Counted from the first letter of the stretch, positions 23,285-42,260 are shown. The stretch is 64,000 nt of DNA from Aplectana chamaeleonis (GCA_029168955.1 JAPDOI010001545.1:62001-126000), one strand, 5' to 3'. The notes: generated by a model not told the origin, from the letters alone. Numbers and translations: made by a program.

Positions 23285-23874
23285 ACGGCATTAGAATTTC
23301 CTTCTCTGTCCGAGGCTAGCGTTCGCTCTCTTCCGAGGTAGACTTAGCTGTTCGTAATGGCTAGGGGAACGCCAGAGAGACGAATGGGGCTGTCGTCGCA
23401 CCACTTGTTGCGCATTACTTCGTTTTTCCTCAGATTAATTGTGAGGCCGATGGCTTTGCCAGCGTCCAGGTCTTTGAGCATTTCTACGAGTTTTGCGGAA
23501 GACGAACCCAGCAGCACAATGTCGTCAGCGAAGCGCGAGTTGGATAGTCTGCATCCGTCTATAAATATACCCTTGCTATCCTACATAGTCGATGTGGCGC
23601 ATCACGTCTTGTATCCAGTATTTTGATGGACTAGGCGTCTACACCAGAGTGGCTAAGAGTGTTAGGAACAGCCGAGACTCCAACCGAATCGAATGCCTTG
23701 GTATAGTCCACGAAGACAGGCGCTAGAAGTAGATGGTACTCCCTTGTCCGATCAATGACTTGCGATAGTGTCTGAATGTGATCAAGACAGCAGTAACCCT
23801 TCCGCAAGCAGGCCCGCTTTCTGGGCTGGGAGTGATCCAGAGCCTTCTCTATCCTGTTTAAGGTTCGGCGTTGA

Positions 23875-24313
23875 CGACGATCATCCTCGTTGAATTTTCA
23901 CAGCGAAATGATAGGCGAGAAGGATCCTAGGCTCCCAGTGTCGAAAAAACGGTAGAAAACGAGCCAGGAGCGGCAAAATGACGGCTGCAAACAAGCGTTT
24001 TGGTGCCCCAGACACGCCTGGTGCCCCAGATCCGCCGTCTCGGAATGAACAAATGAAGACTCAGATTACAGCAATGATCAAGTGAAGGTAGTGCTGATAA
24101 GTGAGCTGATCGCTTCATTGCACCGATAGGTATCATCGTTCTAGCGGTCAATTTCTCCACGCTCAAAAATCAACGTAAACAAGGGAAGGCCTATTTTGGC
24201 TCAAAAACGCGTCTTTCGTGTCCTTTTTAAGCATGCCTTGCTATATAGGGTACCAGACCTTATGTAAGCCGTGGAGATATCGGAAGTGAAATTTTCGTGA
24301 ACACTGCCTCTAA
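23875..24313. mobile_element. TTAA-family MITE, copy abutting the RTE remnant
   Basis: From gatcatcctcgttgaa to cgtgaacactgcct it matches the element at 41811-42260 almost throughout (gataggcgagaaggatccta, ggtgccccagatcc, gtgtcctttttaagc). The left terminus is degenerate and an old TTAA lies at 23858. Confidence 0.75.
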
Positions 24314-24646
24314 TGTTGCTACATACTCAGAACTTTTTCCTCAAGTTGAAAACTGATTAGGATTTCTTCAACAAGTTTGAAACAACTTATCCAGGTGCGC
24401 ACAACTATAGAATCACTTATATAAGGCAAACATTAATTGCTTGCGGTGGTGTATTTTATTGTCAACTAATGTGTAAACAAAGAGGTGACGGACAAGTAAT
24501 GACCAATATATCTCAAGAACGATAAAGTATCAAACTACATTCAAATAGAGGAGAATTCACGAACAACTCCAAACAAGTAACGTAAGCCAATCGCTACTTC
24601 TCCAACTCTTAGTTTTCAACCAACTTGGGTAAAAAGCTCTGAGTAT

Positions 24647-24791
24647 AACTTCGGCATGGATCCAAATGAAACTCTGCGTTCACTATTGAAGGTTGGCGCA
24701 AACTCGGTGCCATACGCTGCAACATCGGTGCACCGAGTTTGCGCCAATCTCCAATGGGGAACGCAGTCTCTTTAGGATCCATGCCGATGTT
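24647..24791. mobile_element. Hairpin MITE AACATCGGCATGGATCC, copy 1
   Basis: Outer arms (cttcggcatggatcc and ggatccatgccgatg) and inner arms (ggcgcaaactcggtgc and gcaccgagtttgcgcc) both pair. A copy is at 32678-32816. Confidence 0.75.
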
Positions 24792-25105
24792 GCATTGCCA
24801 CAGCTAACACTTCGGCATCATGAAAGCCTCTTTTGCAGTGTCATGGCCAATCGCTGCGATAGCGTTACTGAGAATTGAGGCGCCATGCGATCGTGATCGA
24901 TACTCTTGATTATCATGCTATCACTGGGTCTGAAGGCTCTTTTCGTCAAAACAATCAAGGCAGGATAGTGACAAGATAGGCGATCAATCAGACGCTCTGT
25001 GTGTTAACACTGAAATTGCACCGGGGTTATTCACATCTTGTTATGACGGTATACTAACCGGTATGGTTTGGCTACTCTACCTTGTGTTCTGCCTTGGTAT
25101 TCGAT

Positions 25106-25113
25106 CTGTTCAG
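25106..25113 (+). promoter_or_regulatory. Possible spliced-leader acceptor of gene B
   Basis: CTGTTCAG ends 10 nt before the ATG at 25124, a spacing usual for trans-spliced nematode genes. Confidence 0.5.
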
Positions 25114-25123
25114 CAAATACTTG

Positions 25124-31805
<6,682 letters not shown>

Positions 31806-31929
31806 TACCAACTTGAAGTAGAGCCAACCACAAAGAGCCAAGACATGAAATCGAAATCTTAAGGCCAATCCTAACTGTACAAAGAGTGTCATTTTGCTAG
31901 CACAATTAATTCCATGTTTCATCAAGATA

Positions 31930-31935
31930 AATAAA
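31930..31935 (+). terminator. Polyadenylation signal of gene B
   Basis: AATAAA 125 nt after the stop codon. Confidence 0.65.
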
Positions 31936-32058
31936 CACGTAAAATATGAATGCTGATATCAATCGTAGGAGGAGAATAAAGTAAAATGGTAGAGCAGGCG
32001 AGAAATCGCCCTTGTAGGAATCAATTTTTCATGTTTACCTTTGAGAGTGCAATCCGAC

Positions 32059-32677
32059 TTAAAGGCAGCATACACGCTCGCAAACATGGTCGAGATATCA
32101 TGATAAATAGGCCCCCTACCATGTCGTGAACGACGTTTGAAGTGCTGAAAACCATCCAGGAGGACAGTATTTGACCATCCCTGTCACGCACGCCCGTATT
32201 TTCACACCCCTTCAGGTAACAGAATGAAAAGTTAAACTTGAGAAAACATGTGATAATTGAGAGTGATAGCACTATCAAATGGGAGTGCACGAGAGAAACA
32301 GCTCGATTTACCTGGATATTACATGTTTGTGCACTGATGAAATCCTCCATTTTCAAGAGCCATCCGGAGTAGAGCGGCATTCTCGAAAGTGGATGAGAGT
32401 TTATGAGTGTTTAGACAGGTAATAATCAAGTAAATCCAGCTGTTTCTCTCGTGCACTCCCCTGTGATAGTGCTATCACTTTGAGTTGTTACATGTTTTCT
32501 CAAGTTCAACTTTTCATTCTGTTACTCAAAGGGGTGTTAAAATACGGGCGTGCGTGACAGGGATGGTCAAATACTGTCATCCTGGATGGTTTTCAGCGCT
32601 TCAAACGTCGTTCACGGCATGGTCGGGGCCTTGCAAGCCTATTTATGATTATATCTCGACCATGTTTGCGAGCGTGT
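32059..32677. mobile_element. TTAA-bounded palindromic element
   Basis: Starts TTAAAGGCAGCATACACGC. The arms 32059-32370 and about 32390-32677 are long inverted copies (catggtcgagatatcat; gcactatcaaatgggagtgc against gcactcccctgtgatagtgc). The right terminus is cut by the hairpin MITE at 32678. Its arms match the outer parts of the 6.4-kb element at 45286-51707. Confidence 0.75.
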
Positions 32678-32816
32678 AACATCGGCACGGATCGTGAGGA
32701 GACTTCGCGTTCACTGTTGAAGGTTGACGCAAACTCGATGCACCTATGTTATAGCATATGGCACCGAGTTTGCGCCAACCTTCAACAGTGAACGCAAAGT
32801 CTTCAATGCCGACGTT
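32678..32816. mobile_element. Hairpin MITE AACATCGGCATGGATCC, copy 2
   Basis: Arms with gttgacgcaaactcg against cgagtttgcgccaac, ends aacatcggc and gccgacgtt. It separates gcgtgt from atgct, which are contiguous in related TTAA elements. Confidence 0.75.
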
Positions 32817-33387
32817 ATGCTTCATCGTTCACGATGAAAATCGTTTCTGAGTTTTCAATATATAATGGAAGCTTTGGTACCCTACACAACAACCATGTCG
32901 AAAAAAACCGCGAAAAAGTCTGAAAACTGCTTTTCCGGACCCCTATTTCTTCGTTTTCAGACCCGATTCAATCAATCGACTCATGAGAAAGGAAGAGTCG
33001 ATCGCTACGAATCGCTGAATTGACCAATGATCTCCCGATAAAATCTCATTTATCTTAGTTTTAGCTGATTTTCAAAGGAGAAAAGTTCGACCGATATCTG
33101 CAGAAAAGACATTTATGACGTAATCCCATGATATATTCCATCAACTTCCACTCATTTCTACTGTATCACTTGTTGATCAATTACTTTATTTTCTCATTTG
33201 GTGAGCATGTCGTAACAGATGATCGACCCAACGGCCAACCCCTAAACCCAGAAAGACGTTTTCAAAGGAAAAAAACTCCATTTCGGTTTAATTTTGAGAC
33301 TGCAGACTTCGTGAATGGCCTTATCAAGGCCCACTTGAATGATATAACACAAAAACAGAAATTTGGTTTTCAGCGCGCACAAGGCCT

Positions 33388-33881
33388 TTAAATGCAGTGT
33401 TCACGATAAAAAAAATGTTTGAAATTTCCCTGGGAATGGGTAGTGGAGGGACACTCTGTAACGTTAGCGTCGAAAGAACGCACGAAAACGAGCCAGGAAG
33501 AGCCTCAAAAAAGCCTGAAGTTGCCACTTTGAGCGCAAGGCAAACCCCAAGAGCGCATTGCCCGCCCACCGAAGTGAACAAATGAAAGCTTGAAATCGTG
33601 AGATGAGCTCTGGTTTCCGAAGATTGGCCCCGTTCTTCACTCCATTCTCGACTTCTCTCTTTACTCAGGTCAGCTCGTATACATCGGCCGCAAAAGACGG
33701 AAGTTACAAGCCTCGGACAACTCGTCCACCATGCTTCCCTAGCTCAATTTTTGAGGGACCATAACTCCGTTCCCAGAAGGTCGTGTACGATTTTAGAGAC
33801 ATCGTTGGAATCAGCATGGGACCGTTTTCAAGATAGGCTGGAAAACAGAAAAACGATTTCTATCGTGGACACTGCCTTTAA
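33388..33881. mobile_element. TTAA-bounded MITE, type alpha, copy 1
   Basis: TTAA then ATGCAGTGTTCACGAT at the left, atcgtggacactgcctTTAA at the right. Closely matches 39306-39793 through the interior (aacgagccaggaagagc, gacggaagttacaagcct, caactcgtccaccatgc). Confidence 0.85.
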
Positions 33882-34369
33882 GGGCAGTGTTCACGATAAT
33901 CTTCAATCCTGAGATTAATCGCTAAATCGATTGTTTAGCCCCCGGGTAGAATTAAAATGACGACGGAATTGAGAAAAACGCACCAGAAGGTCGCGGAATC
34001 CTTTACTCTCACCCCGCCTCTTTACTCTCACAGGAACTGTTCATCGTGCCAATGAAATCTTTTGTGGACCCGTCCTGTGCAATTGTCTGCTTTCTGTTTC
34101 TTTGTTCTTTGCTTCGGACCCAAACTAATACTGATTTGCATTAAATATGTTTCCAAATTGGATTGACCCCATTTTTTACCGTTCACAACCATCGTGAACT
34201 TGGTAATCCATCCGGACAACTAGTCCACACCTGAGAAAAAAGTCACTGAAATAAAACGTTTTAGTGCGTTTTTCGCCGTGTTTTCGTAATTTTGGTAACA
34301 GTTGGTAGCTAACTCATCGTTTTTAGTGGAAAACTCGGGAACGAAAAACATCTTGAACACTGCCTTTAA
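33878..34369. mobile_element. TTAA-bounded MITE, type beta
   Basis: TTAAGGGCAGTGTTCACGAT at the left, cttgaacactgcctTTAA at the right. Shares its left TTAA with the preceding element and its right TTAA with the next. Confidence 0.8.
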
Positions 34370-34855
34370 AGGCACAGGATACCCAAAAATTTATTTTTCA
34401 GATTTCATGCTTATCTTGGAGAAAGCCACTCCCTGATCACAACGGTATCCCTTAATCGTTCAAGACCCCCTGCGAACGGAGATATGGCTCCTTGAAAATG
34501 CCTGCATTCTGAGGGCAAAACGTTGGTGGACGAGTTGTCTCAGGCCTGTATTTCTCTTCATTCGCCATCGCTGCACGAGAGCAAAACAGGATGAGGAGAT
34601 AGACCGGCAAAGGACTGAAGAACACCTACTTGTTGGAATTCATCCATCCATCGAGCCGCTATCGAGTTCGAAAATCTGTTAGGGGTGGGGCCTGTGGTGG
34701 TGAGCGAATGGGGTCGGGCCTGTGGTGGTCCCTTATATCTCGCTCATTTGGAGGAATCGAGATCTCGCGCCTGGCAGGTGTTATATAGGAGGGCTCTACT
34801 ACACAATCAAATGAAAAATACAAAATTTATGTCTGAGGGTGTACTGTGCCTTTAA
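34366..34855. mobile_element. TTAA-bounded MITE, type gamma, copy 1
   Basis: TTAAAGGCACAGGATACCC at the left, gggtgtactgtgcctTTAA at the right. An inverted copy is at 51704-52200 (gatatggctcc, gaggaatcgagatctcgc, caggcctgtatttctc shared). Confidence 0.85.
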
Positions 34856-35868
34856 GGGCAGGGTTCGGGCAGAAGTTCAATTGTGAGATTTTCCTCTAAA
34901 ACGGAGCGTGGGCCACAGGTTACCCCAAGACCGCAGAAAAAACGGTTTTCTTTCAATTTTTGAGCCATTTCACAGAGTCACTGATCCACAGAAGAAGAGC
35001 CCCTCGTCCAATTATTAATCCATTGTCCGAGCTTTCTTCACCGTGTGCGGTGGAAATCGTCTGTCAGCAGCGCCATGACTGCCGATAGTGCGGTGATCCC
35101 GACGCGATCAGTAGGTGAAGCTTAGCTGACTAGGTATGCTTTTTTAGATCACCCAGCGAGTCACAGCGGGTTTTATCAATTGGGTGGGTGAGAAGGTGAG
35201 GGTACAATTTCGTTCCCGATATCAGGCAATTTCAAGAGTGTTCAGGAAAGATTTTTTCCGATTCGGCTGAAAACTATTTTTGTGGAGACGACTCGGTGCC
35301 CTGATCCGGGGTCAAATTCTCATTATTCAGGGGTTCATGTAGGTTAAGGAAGATATAATGCGATTTAGCAAGCGTAGCGTTCTTAAAAAATCAAAAATCG
35401 AAAAAGATATCTTAAATTCGTATTCAAACTAATCCGACTAATCCCTCAGCAGAGTTTACAGCTGAATCTGAGACTTCGATCCAACCACCTACATTCACCT
35501 CAACCTACGATAATCTATCGATGATTGCTGAGTCAACCTCAGATTCGTGTTCAGCAGCCCAGATATCCACTACTGAAAAATTTCAAGGCTAATCTATCCT
35601 AAAATTTTGGAAATCAAAAAAGTTGCATTCCGCACAGAAAATCAGCCCGGTGCTTAGTACCTATCCTGTCGAACTTCTTCGAAAATCGACAATTGGACCC
35701 CTGATTAGTACGTAGGACCAAAAGCAACCTCCAGGTAGAAGTTGTGAGCCAAATATGGAACAATCTTTCTGCCACTCGCAAGGTTCAGGACACCACTCTA
35801 GCAGGAGGCTCCCCACACTATTACCGAGCCGCCATCAAAGCTACTGCGATTGAAATACAGTTGAAATA
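34856..35868. other. Left half of a further TTAA element, then unassigned sequence
   Basis: Begins gggcagggttcgggcagaag directly after a shared TTAA, as other family members do, but I found no matching right end. The remainder has no gene. Confidence 0.4.
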
Positions 35869-36885
35869 TCAGGTTGTCCAATAATTCTTGTCCGAAAATT
35901 TCACCATTTTCAATTTTTTCAACTTTATTGAAAAACAAGTCCCAGTCGAGCGTCGCCAACTTCTGCTGAGTCTCCTTCGCCACGTGGGGGCGCGCGTTGT
36001 AGTGCAGCAGGTGGACCGAGGCCCGTCGGGGACGCTTTTCTCAGATGGCGGCAGCTAGTTTCTCGAGCTGATCGGTGTAGATGGAGCCGGTGTCCGTCCT
36101 GCCTTGCGGGAGCAGCTCGAAGTACAGCATGCCCATGGTGTCCCACCAGCAGCAGAGCATGATCTTCAGCGGGTGCAGGTCGGCTTTCGGCGTAGTCGGC
36201 GGCTCTTCTCCGAGCGGGATCCAGACGGCACGGCGGGCGACGTTGTCGCAGAGGACCCAGCTCTCATCCCCAGAGACCAGATCCTCGAGAAACTCCTTGC
36301 GATGCGGACGAAGGAGGAGGGACTGGCAGACAACCACGCGGCTCTGCTTGTTGGCGTCCGTCAGACGGTGGGGGATCCAACGGGCCAGAACTTTGTGATA
36401 GGCGAGTAAGTTGAGTCGATTGTGGATGGTGGACTTGCTGCAGCCGATCGTCGTCGCCAGTTCACGGGTGGTGGCTTCCGGCTTCTCCTTGATACAGAGA
36501 CGGACTTCGTCATCATCCACCGTAGAAGGCCTCCCGCGGTGCTCCCTGTCCTCGAGGCTCGTGTCGCCGCTTTCAAACAATTGAACCAGCGGCTGACTGT
36601 GCGTTGGGACACTGCATCCTCCTTGCACGCTCTGCAGATGTTGGCGACCGCGGTGCCCGTGTCGTTGCCCAGCAGCCACTCGTAGTACACGAACGTACGA
36701 ATTCGACCTTGGCCCATTTTAGCTTGTACTGGTAGCTAGACGCGGCGACTGCGCCTTATATACCACTAGCGTAGAACTTTGGAGATTCTTCTAAAAGGTT
36801 CTCACATTTGCCTGATATTATAACACTTCTGAGGAAAATTATAGAATTTTGAAAATTTTCGGACAGGAATTATTGGACGACCTGG
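35869..36885 (-). pseudogene. Internally deleted mariner transposon with disrupted transposase
   Basis: Inverted ends near CAGGTTGTCCAATAATTC are flanked by TA (35867-35868, 36886-36887). Minus-strand coding starts MGQGRIRTFVYYEWLLG (N-terminal helix-turn-helix region), shifts frame near 36590, then reads TTRELATTIGCSKSTIHNRL, ARWIPHRLTDANK and VSGDESWV (first catalytic D). A TGA precedes LHYNARPHVAKETQQKL, where the second catalytic Asp of HDN is Tyr. The third-Asp segment (APSDY) is deleted, the frame running into the terminal region. At about 1.0 kb it is shorter than a full mariner (about 1.3 kb). Not active, but the ends look usable in trans. Confidence 0.88.
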
Positions 36886-36887
36886 TA

Positions 36888-37376
36888 TATAGATAGGGTC
36901 CTGCCGCGAATCGCGCAGGTAGTGACGGCTGCAATCCAGTACATCCAAATTAAACTTCTCATCGCAAAAGACGTCTCGACTAGTGCTGGATTGATCGCGA
37001 AACGCCCGGCTTCAGGTGAGATTGAACCAGCATATTTCCTTTTGGTTCAATCTTGCTCGCTAACAAACTAATCACCATGCGTAAACGTACCTCAAAGGCA
37101 GCATGGTTTTTTATGCTTACAACGAGGTGAGCGTTCTATTACATGCTGTTAGAGTCTATCGGCTTCTTGATCTCGACCGTTTTACGCTAATATTCACAGC
37201 TTCAGCCGCGCAGTGGAACTCGTCCATTTTCCCCCGAGAATAAAAGGCAACCGTTACCCCTCTATTTGCTAACAGTTTTCGCCGATTTTTTCATTAGTTC
37301 CCCATACTATGTACCTGATCGAACTCTTCAATTTAAGTCAGAAAATCAATACCATTTTTGAGCGTGTTTGCTGCCT
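36888..37376. other. Spacer, possibly another TTAA element
   Basis: From about 37093 (aaaggcagcatgg) to the TTAA at 37377-37380 (gagcgtgtttgctgcc) the ends look like a further family member of about 285 bp. No gene. Confidence 0.45.
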
Positions 37377-37821
37377 TTAAAGGCAGTGTCCACGATAAAA
37401 ATCGTTTTCGAATTTACACCAGAAAAGGAAGGTTTACAGTCTGACTGTTTCATTAGTGAAGAAAGAATCATGAAAAACGCTGCGAAACATCCACAATCAG
37501 CTCTTCTTCTTGAAAACCACATTTCAACGGTGGATCAGTAGCGCGGGCACGGGTCTGAAGTACACATCGTGCGCAAACGCGTCCCAATGCTGATACTCAG
37601 CCGCGCTTGCGCACAAATGCCAATGTAGAAGCGGAGCAAACTGTTCCTCGGAAAACTCGACCGCGAGCGGAAGGGCTAGCGCGAGCGGACTTCGGAGCCG
37701 TATGGAGCTCTTTCGGGCTCGTTTTCGTTCGTTCTTTCGACCCAGTGCTCCAATGAGACCCTGAACTTTCGATTTCTGGCCAAAAACGGAAGACGAAATT
37801 CATCGTGGACACTGCATTTAA
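37377..37821. mobile_element. TTAA-bounded MITE, type epsilon
   Basis: TTAAAGGCAGTGTCCACGAT at the left and atcgtggacactgcatTTAA at the right; both TTAA sites are shared with neighbouring elements. Length 445 bp. Confidence 0.8.
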
Positions 37822-39305
37822 AGGCAGCATGCACGCTCTCAAAAGTTGTTCAGATAACTACATTAGTGGGGTCGTACGGGCCCTAGAAGAGCCCTCCGTT
37901 TTCTGGAAAAAATTTAGCTTATGATCGTTTTGAGAAGAGTAAGAACGGAAGCGCGACGAAAAATGGCCGGGAAGTGAATGAAAATTTTTTGGGCCAGTCA
38001 ATCCACTTGGTCACACCGCCCACGGGATATAACAGTTATCCTGCGTTCACTTCACAAGAGAAACACGCGTAAGATTCTAACATCCAAGTATGTGCATTGA
38101 ACCGTCATATTTTTAAGACGTTTTTGGTACCCGAAACACAAAACAAAGCCAATTATCGAAGAAATTCGTAACGCAAAACCATTTCCGACGTTTGGTTTGA
38201 CGATTTTGTCTGCAGTTTCCCGAAACATACTGATCAGGCGTGATTAAAATTTCAGAGGTTCCTTCAAACAATTTCCTCCGGCATTTCAGTGTTCTGTGGG
38301 ATCTCTTCAATTTCTACTTAGTGAACTTACCTACTCAGAAACATCGAAAGCTAAATTACGGTTTTTTTATTGTGAAGACTTCCGTTTGGAAACTATTTTT
38401 CGCGTTCGGCTCAAAACTTGTACAGTGCACTCATCTTTGCGTTCCTTATTGTGTGTTAACGCGAAGTCGTTGTGCATGTGTTGTATGAGATACAATACCC
38501 TCTCGTAGGGTGCGGTTAGAAAGCGGTTTCGTTTAAAAGTAAAGACGTTTGCCCGTCAGCTAGGTTTCAAACTACGGTATCGTAGCTATAGGGCACAGGC
38601 TAGGAACGCGTTCCCTTCGCCGCAGTACCTACCGTATTTGGTGACCTCCCTGATAGCGAAACTTTACCTCTCAACGCAACCTCCATAAAGGCTATACCAC
38701 TCGGTATCATTCAACGCCAAATTCAAGATCCATAGTTTCGCGCAAAGTTGAGTTCGAAGCGTTGTTCAAAAAAGATTGAACAAAAAAAAACGCGAAAACG
38801 CGTCCTTGGGCGCTTTCTGAACAAATACTACGAGCGGTATTGAGCACCGAGTTTGCGGCAACGCAAAGAAAGCACGCAATGTATCAGTGCGATCTGAGTA
38901 GACTGTATATAGAGGTTATTGAGATAACTAATCATCACCCGAGAAAACCCTGTAGAGGAATTTTAAACCATATCTTAGACCGACCGAACTATCGTATAAC
39001 CACCGTAATCTACCGAAATATGAAAAAATCGGCAAATGTACCTCATCTTCAGGTTAGGCGGTTCAAATAACAGCTAACATAGGCGGTTCAAATAACAGCC
39101 AATAACAGTTAACAGCTAGAGAAAACATTTGAGAAACATCTACCGTTTGATTCCGTTTGGCCCTACAATTCTTCCCCGATGAAGCCTCAAACGAATTGCC
39201 GAAAACTATGGATAATCGACAAATAAATTCAGTTTCTGGATCAGCACCCTGAATAACCCTCTAGATAAATTTCAAGTTAAATATGGAGCATTTCTTATCA
39301 ACGCT
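37822..39305. other. Start of a TTAA element followed by unassigned DNA
   Basis: aggcagcatgcacgctctc right after a shared TTAA is an element end of the 32059 type; its partner was not found. No gene or RNA is supported to 39305. Confidence 0.4.
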
Positions 39306-39793
39306 TTAAAGGCAGTGTTCACGATAAAAAATGTGTTGCAGTTTCCACTAGGAATGGGTAGTGGAAGGGCACACTTTAACGTTGACGTCCAAAGAACGCA
39401 TGAAAACGAGCCAGGGAAAGCTCCAAAAGAGCCCGAAGTTGCCACTCCGAGCGCAAGGCGAACCCCAAAAGCGCAACACACGCCCACTTACGTGAACAAA
39501 TGAATGCTCGAGGTCGTGAGATGAGCGATGATTTCCAATCATCAGCCCCGTTCTTCCCTTCATTCTCGGCTTCTCTCTTTACTCAGGTCGGCTCGCATAG
39601 ATCGGCTGCAAAAGACGGAAGTTACAAGCCTAGGACAACTCGTCCACCATGCTTCCTTAGCCGAATTTTTGAGGGACCATAACTCCGTTTCCAGGTCTAC
39701 GATTTCAGAGACATCATCGAAATCAGCACGGGGCCGTTTTCAAGATAGGCGGGAAAACAGAAAAACGATTTTCATCTTGAACACTGCCTTTAA
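39306..39793. mobile_element. TTAA-bounded MITE, type alpha, copy 2
   Basis: TTAAAGGCAGTGTTCACGAT at the left, cttgaacactgcctTTAA at the right; interior matches 33388-33881. Confidence 0.85.
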
Positions 39794-39817
39794 GAGCCAC
39801 TTGAGCCCGTATTAAAG

Positions 39818-39980
39818 AACGATTTACCTGCAACGCATGGATAAATATTACTCGCTATCTCTGCAATTCCTGCTCTCTATACGTCAGCCTCGCTCCTCAG
39901 CGGAAGAGCGAGGCAGACGTATGAGCACAGAAACTGCAGAGTCCGAGCAACATCCACCCTTACCTCGCGGGTAAATCGTT
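39818..39980. repeat. Hairpin repeat
   Basis: aacgatttacc at the left and ggtaaatcgtt at the right; inner arms tacgtcagcctcgctc against gagcgaggcagacgta. Confidence 0.6.
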
Positions 39981-40786
39981 CATGAATAAGGATTTACTGA
40001 TTGATATAAGTCGCTATTCACACTACTCAATATCAGCGCGGCGACGCGTGGTCAGGTGCTCTCTACACAGCGAGGGTTCTAACGCGACGCGCGCATCGGA
40101 AATCACTTCATCGGTAGAGCGCGTTCACCATAAGCTCCCGGCAATCCCCGGCATATTTCGATTTCGATAGTTCCTCTCTCGATTTCTTGAAGATGTGGAA
40201 GCTTACACAAAGTTATTGGTTAAAACCACTAGAAACTTTCGACCTCTGCCTTTCTTTCTTTCGAACTTGAGCACCACACTCCCTCCTACGAACATCTAGT
40301 GAATTTTCAACATCCCCATGAGTAAGCAGTTAGTGGAAGAACAGATGGTTTATCAGAGGGCTTAATACTTCAACATAGCTCATAAGACATTACAAAATGG
40401 AAAACAACTGGATAGAAAATCGAGAATAAATAACAAGGACGACACTCTTCTCACATTGTAAACAAAGAAAAAGGTATGTTTGCTGATATAGCGAATGGAG
40501 AATATGTAAGTGCTGCATTTAATGACCAACAAACTACAATATAAATTCAACTAAACACCGCAATGCACATAGGAGAGTAGTGTTTTAGGTATGGCCCTAT
40601 AATGAGCAAACTGAGGAAAACTTGCGGACTCATAGATCATTCAGTTCCATTACCGTAGGCAGCGGCTTAGGATAATACAACGACAATGTATGTAGATAGG
40701 AAAACACGAAGACAACTGATGGCAAGACAACCTGGAATTATCGAAGATATTGAACGGGAACCAGACATTTCCAGGATTGCAAGACA
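39981..40786. other. Unassigned intergenic DNA
   Basis: No coding, RNA or repeat signal that I could recognise. Confidence 0.4.
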
Positions 40787-41459
40787 CTGTATACCAGGGC
40801 TGTGCGTTATAACGTTAACGTGTTAACGCATTAACGGGTTAACGCGGTTTATTTTGGAAAATGAACGATTAACGCTCACGAAAAAGTCCCTAAATCGCGT
40901 TAATTTGAGTTCGTTAATTGCAGTGGAATTATGGCACTGATTGATCTGCTTCAATGACAGATTTGAAAACTGGGGCCGTGCACGTCGCGTACGCTTGCGG
41001 CGCGGTCAATTCTCGGTTGCTGTGAAATATATCGCTGACCTCGATGTGTCCCATTCCATTGTCTATCTGTTTTAGTCATTCCTTCCCAATATCGAAAAAT
41101 TCGAACTCCTGTTCCAAAAAGGAAATGTAAGGCCTGATCTACCTCTCTACGGCTGAGTGAGCTACCAAATGAGGTTGGGAGCGGGGATTGAAGGCCACAC
41201 ACTTTCTAACAAGCGGCACAAGCTCCGTAAGGAGTGCACCACGCGGCGCACACTCCACAAGGAGCGCTGCTCAGTTTCTACCACGCGTCGCTCTTTCTAC
41301 ATAAAGCGCTACTGATTTTCTAGGACGCGGCGCACACCCTAATGACTTTTTAGGACGCGACGCACGCCTTTTTTAACAACGTTCTGCTGACGCCATCTGA
41401 GCGCTCATCCACTCTCCACACGACGCCTTGACATCGTCATCTGAAGCGCTTCCGACTTT

Positions 41460-41690
41460 CCATGACATCATCTGATGGCCTACCCATTTTCCACGGAGTC
41501 CTGACCGCGTCAACTGAAGCCCCACCCATTTTCCACGACGTCCTGATGACGTCATATGGAGCCTCACCCACCTTTCACGACGTCCTTAAGACGTCATCTG
41601 GAGCCCTAGCTATTTCCCACGAGGGCGCCTACGACCTCTGGAGTCCTACTGCTTTCCACGACGTCCTGATGACGTCAATAGAAGGTGTAT
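41460..41690. repeat. Degenerate tandem repeat with TGACGTCA sites
   Basis: Unit of about 60 bp, roughly four copies, core ttccacgacgtcctgatgac then gtca. Inside the hAT element. Confidence 0.65.
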
Positions 41691-41810
41691 GTTATTTTCT
41701 GGGACCTCTAGTGATTTGTAGATTTTTGTTGTGGTCAAGTAATGTTTTGAAAATGTTTAACGAAGTGCAAAATTAACGGGTTAACGCGGGTTTTTCTCGA
41801 AAATTAACGA

Positions 41811-42260
41811 TTAAAGGCAGTGTTCACGATGATCATCCTCGTTGACTTTCCACAGTGAAATGATAGGCGAGAAGGATCCTAGGCTCCCAGTGTCGAAAGA
41901 ACGGTAGAAAACGAGCCAGGAGCGGCAAAAAAACGGCTGCAAATAAGCGTTTTAGTGCCCCAGACACGCCTGGTGCCCCAGATCCACCCCCTCAGAATGA
42001 ACAAATGAAGACTCAGATTACAGGAATGATCAAGTCAAGGAAGTGCTGATAAGTGAGCTGATAGCTTCATTGCACTGATAGGTATCATCCTTTTAGCGAT
42101 CAATTCCCCCACGCTCAAAAATCAACGTAAACAAAAGAGTGCCTATTTTGGCTCAAAACGCGTCTTTCGTGTCCTTTTTAGGCATGCCTTGCTATATAGG
42201 GCACCAGAGCTTTCGTAAACCGTGGAGATAAGTGAAATTTATCGTGAACACTGCCTTTAA
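41811..42260. mobile_element. TTAA-bounded MITE, type eta
   Basis: TTAAAGGCAGTGTTCACGAT to cgtgaacactgcctTTAA. A second copy is at 23875-24313. Inserted in a ttaacg repeat of the surrounding hAT element. Confidence 0.88.

Larger units (their letters stand above)
21880..23880 (-). pseudogene. RTE-like LINE reverse-transcriptase remnant
   Basis: On the minus strand from 23880 downward: RRQRRTLNRIEKALDH, DHIQTLSQVIDRTREY, PVFVDYTKAFDSV, then FADDIVLLGSS and KDLDAGKAIGLTIN in shifted frames. At 22452-22189 it reads NMQNDLSTEIGRRRRAAWSA and TVLPALCYGTE; near 21880-22190 it ends with decayed SKHRWVGHV. This order (VDY-KAFD, FADD, RRRRA-W, LPALTYG, RWAGH) is the RTE-clade pattern. Multiple stops, frameshifts and two inserted hairpins (22452-22935 approximately, and 22993-23284) make it dead. 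Confidence 0.8.
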
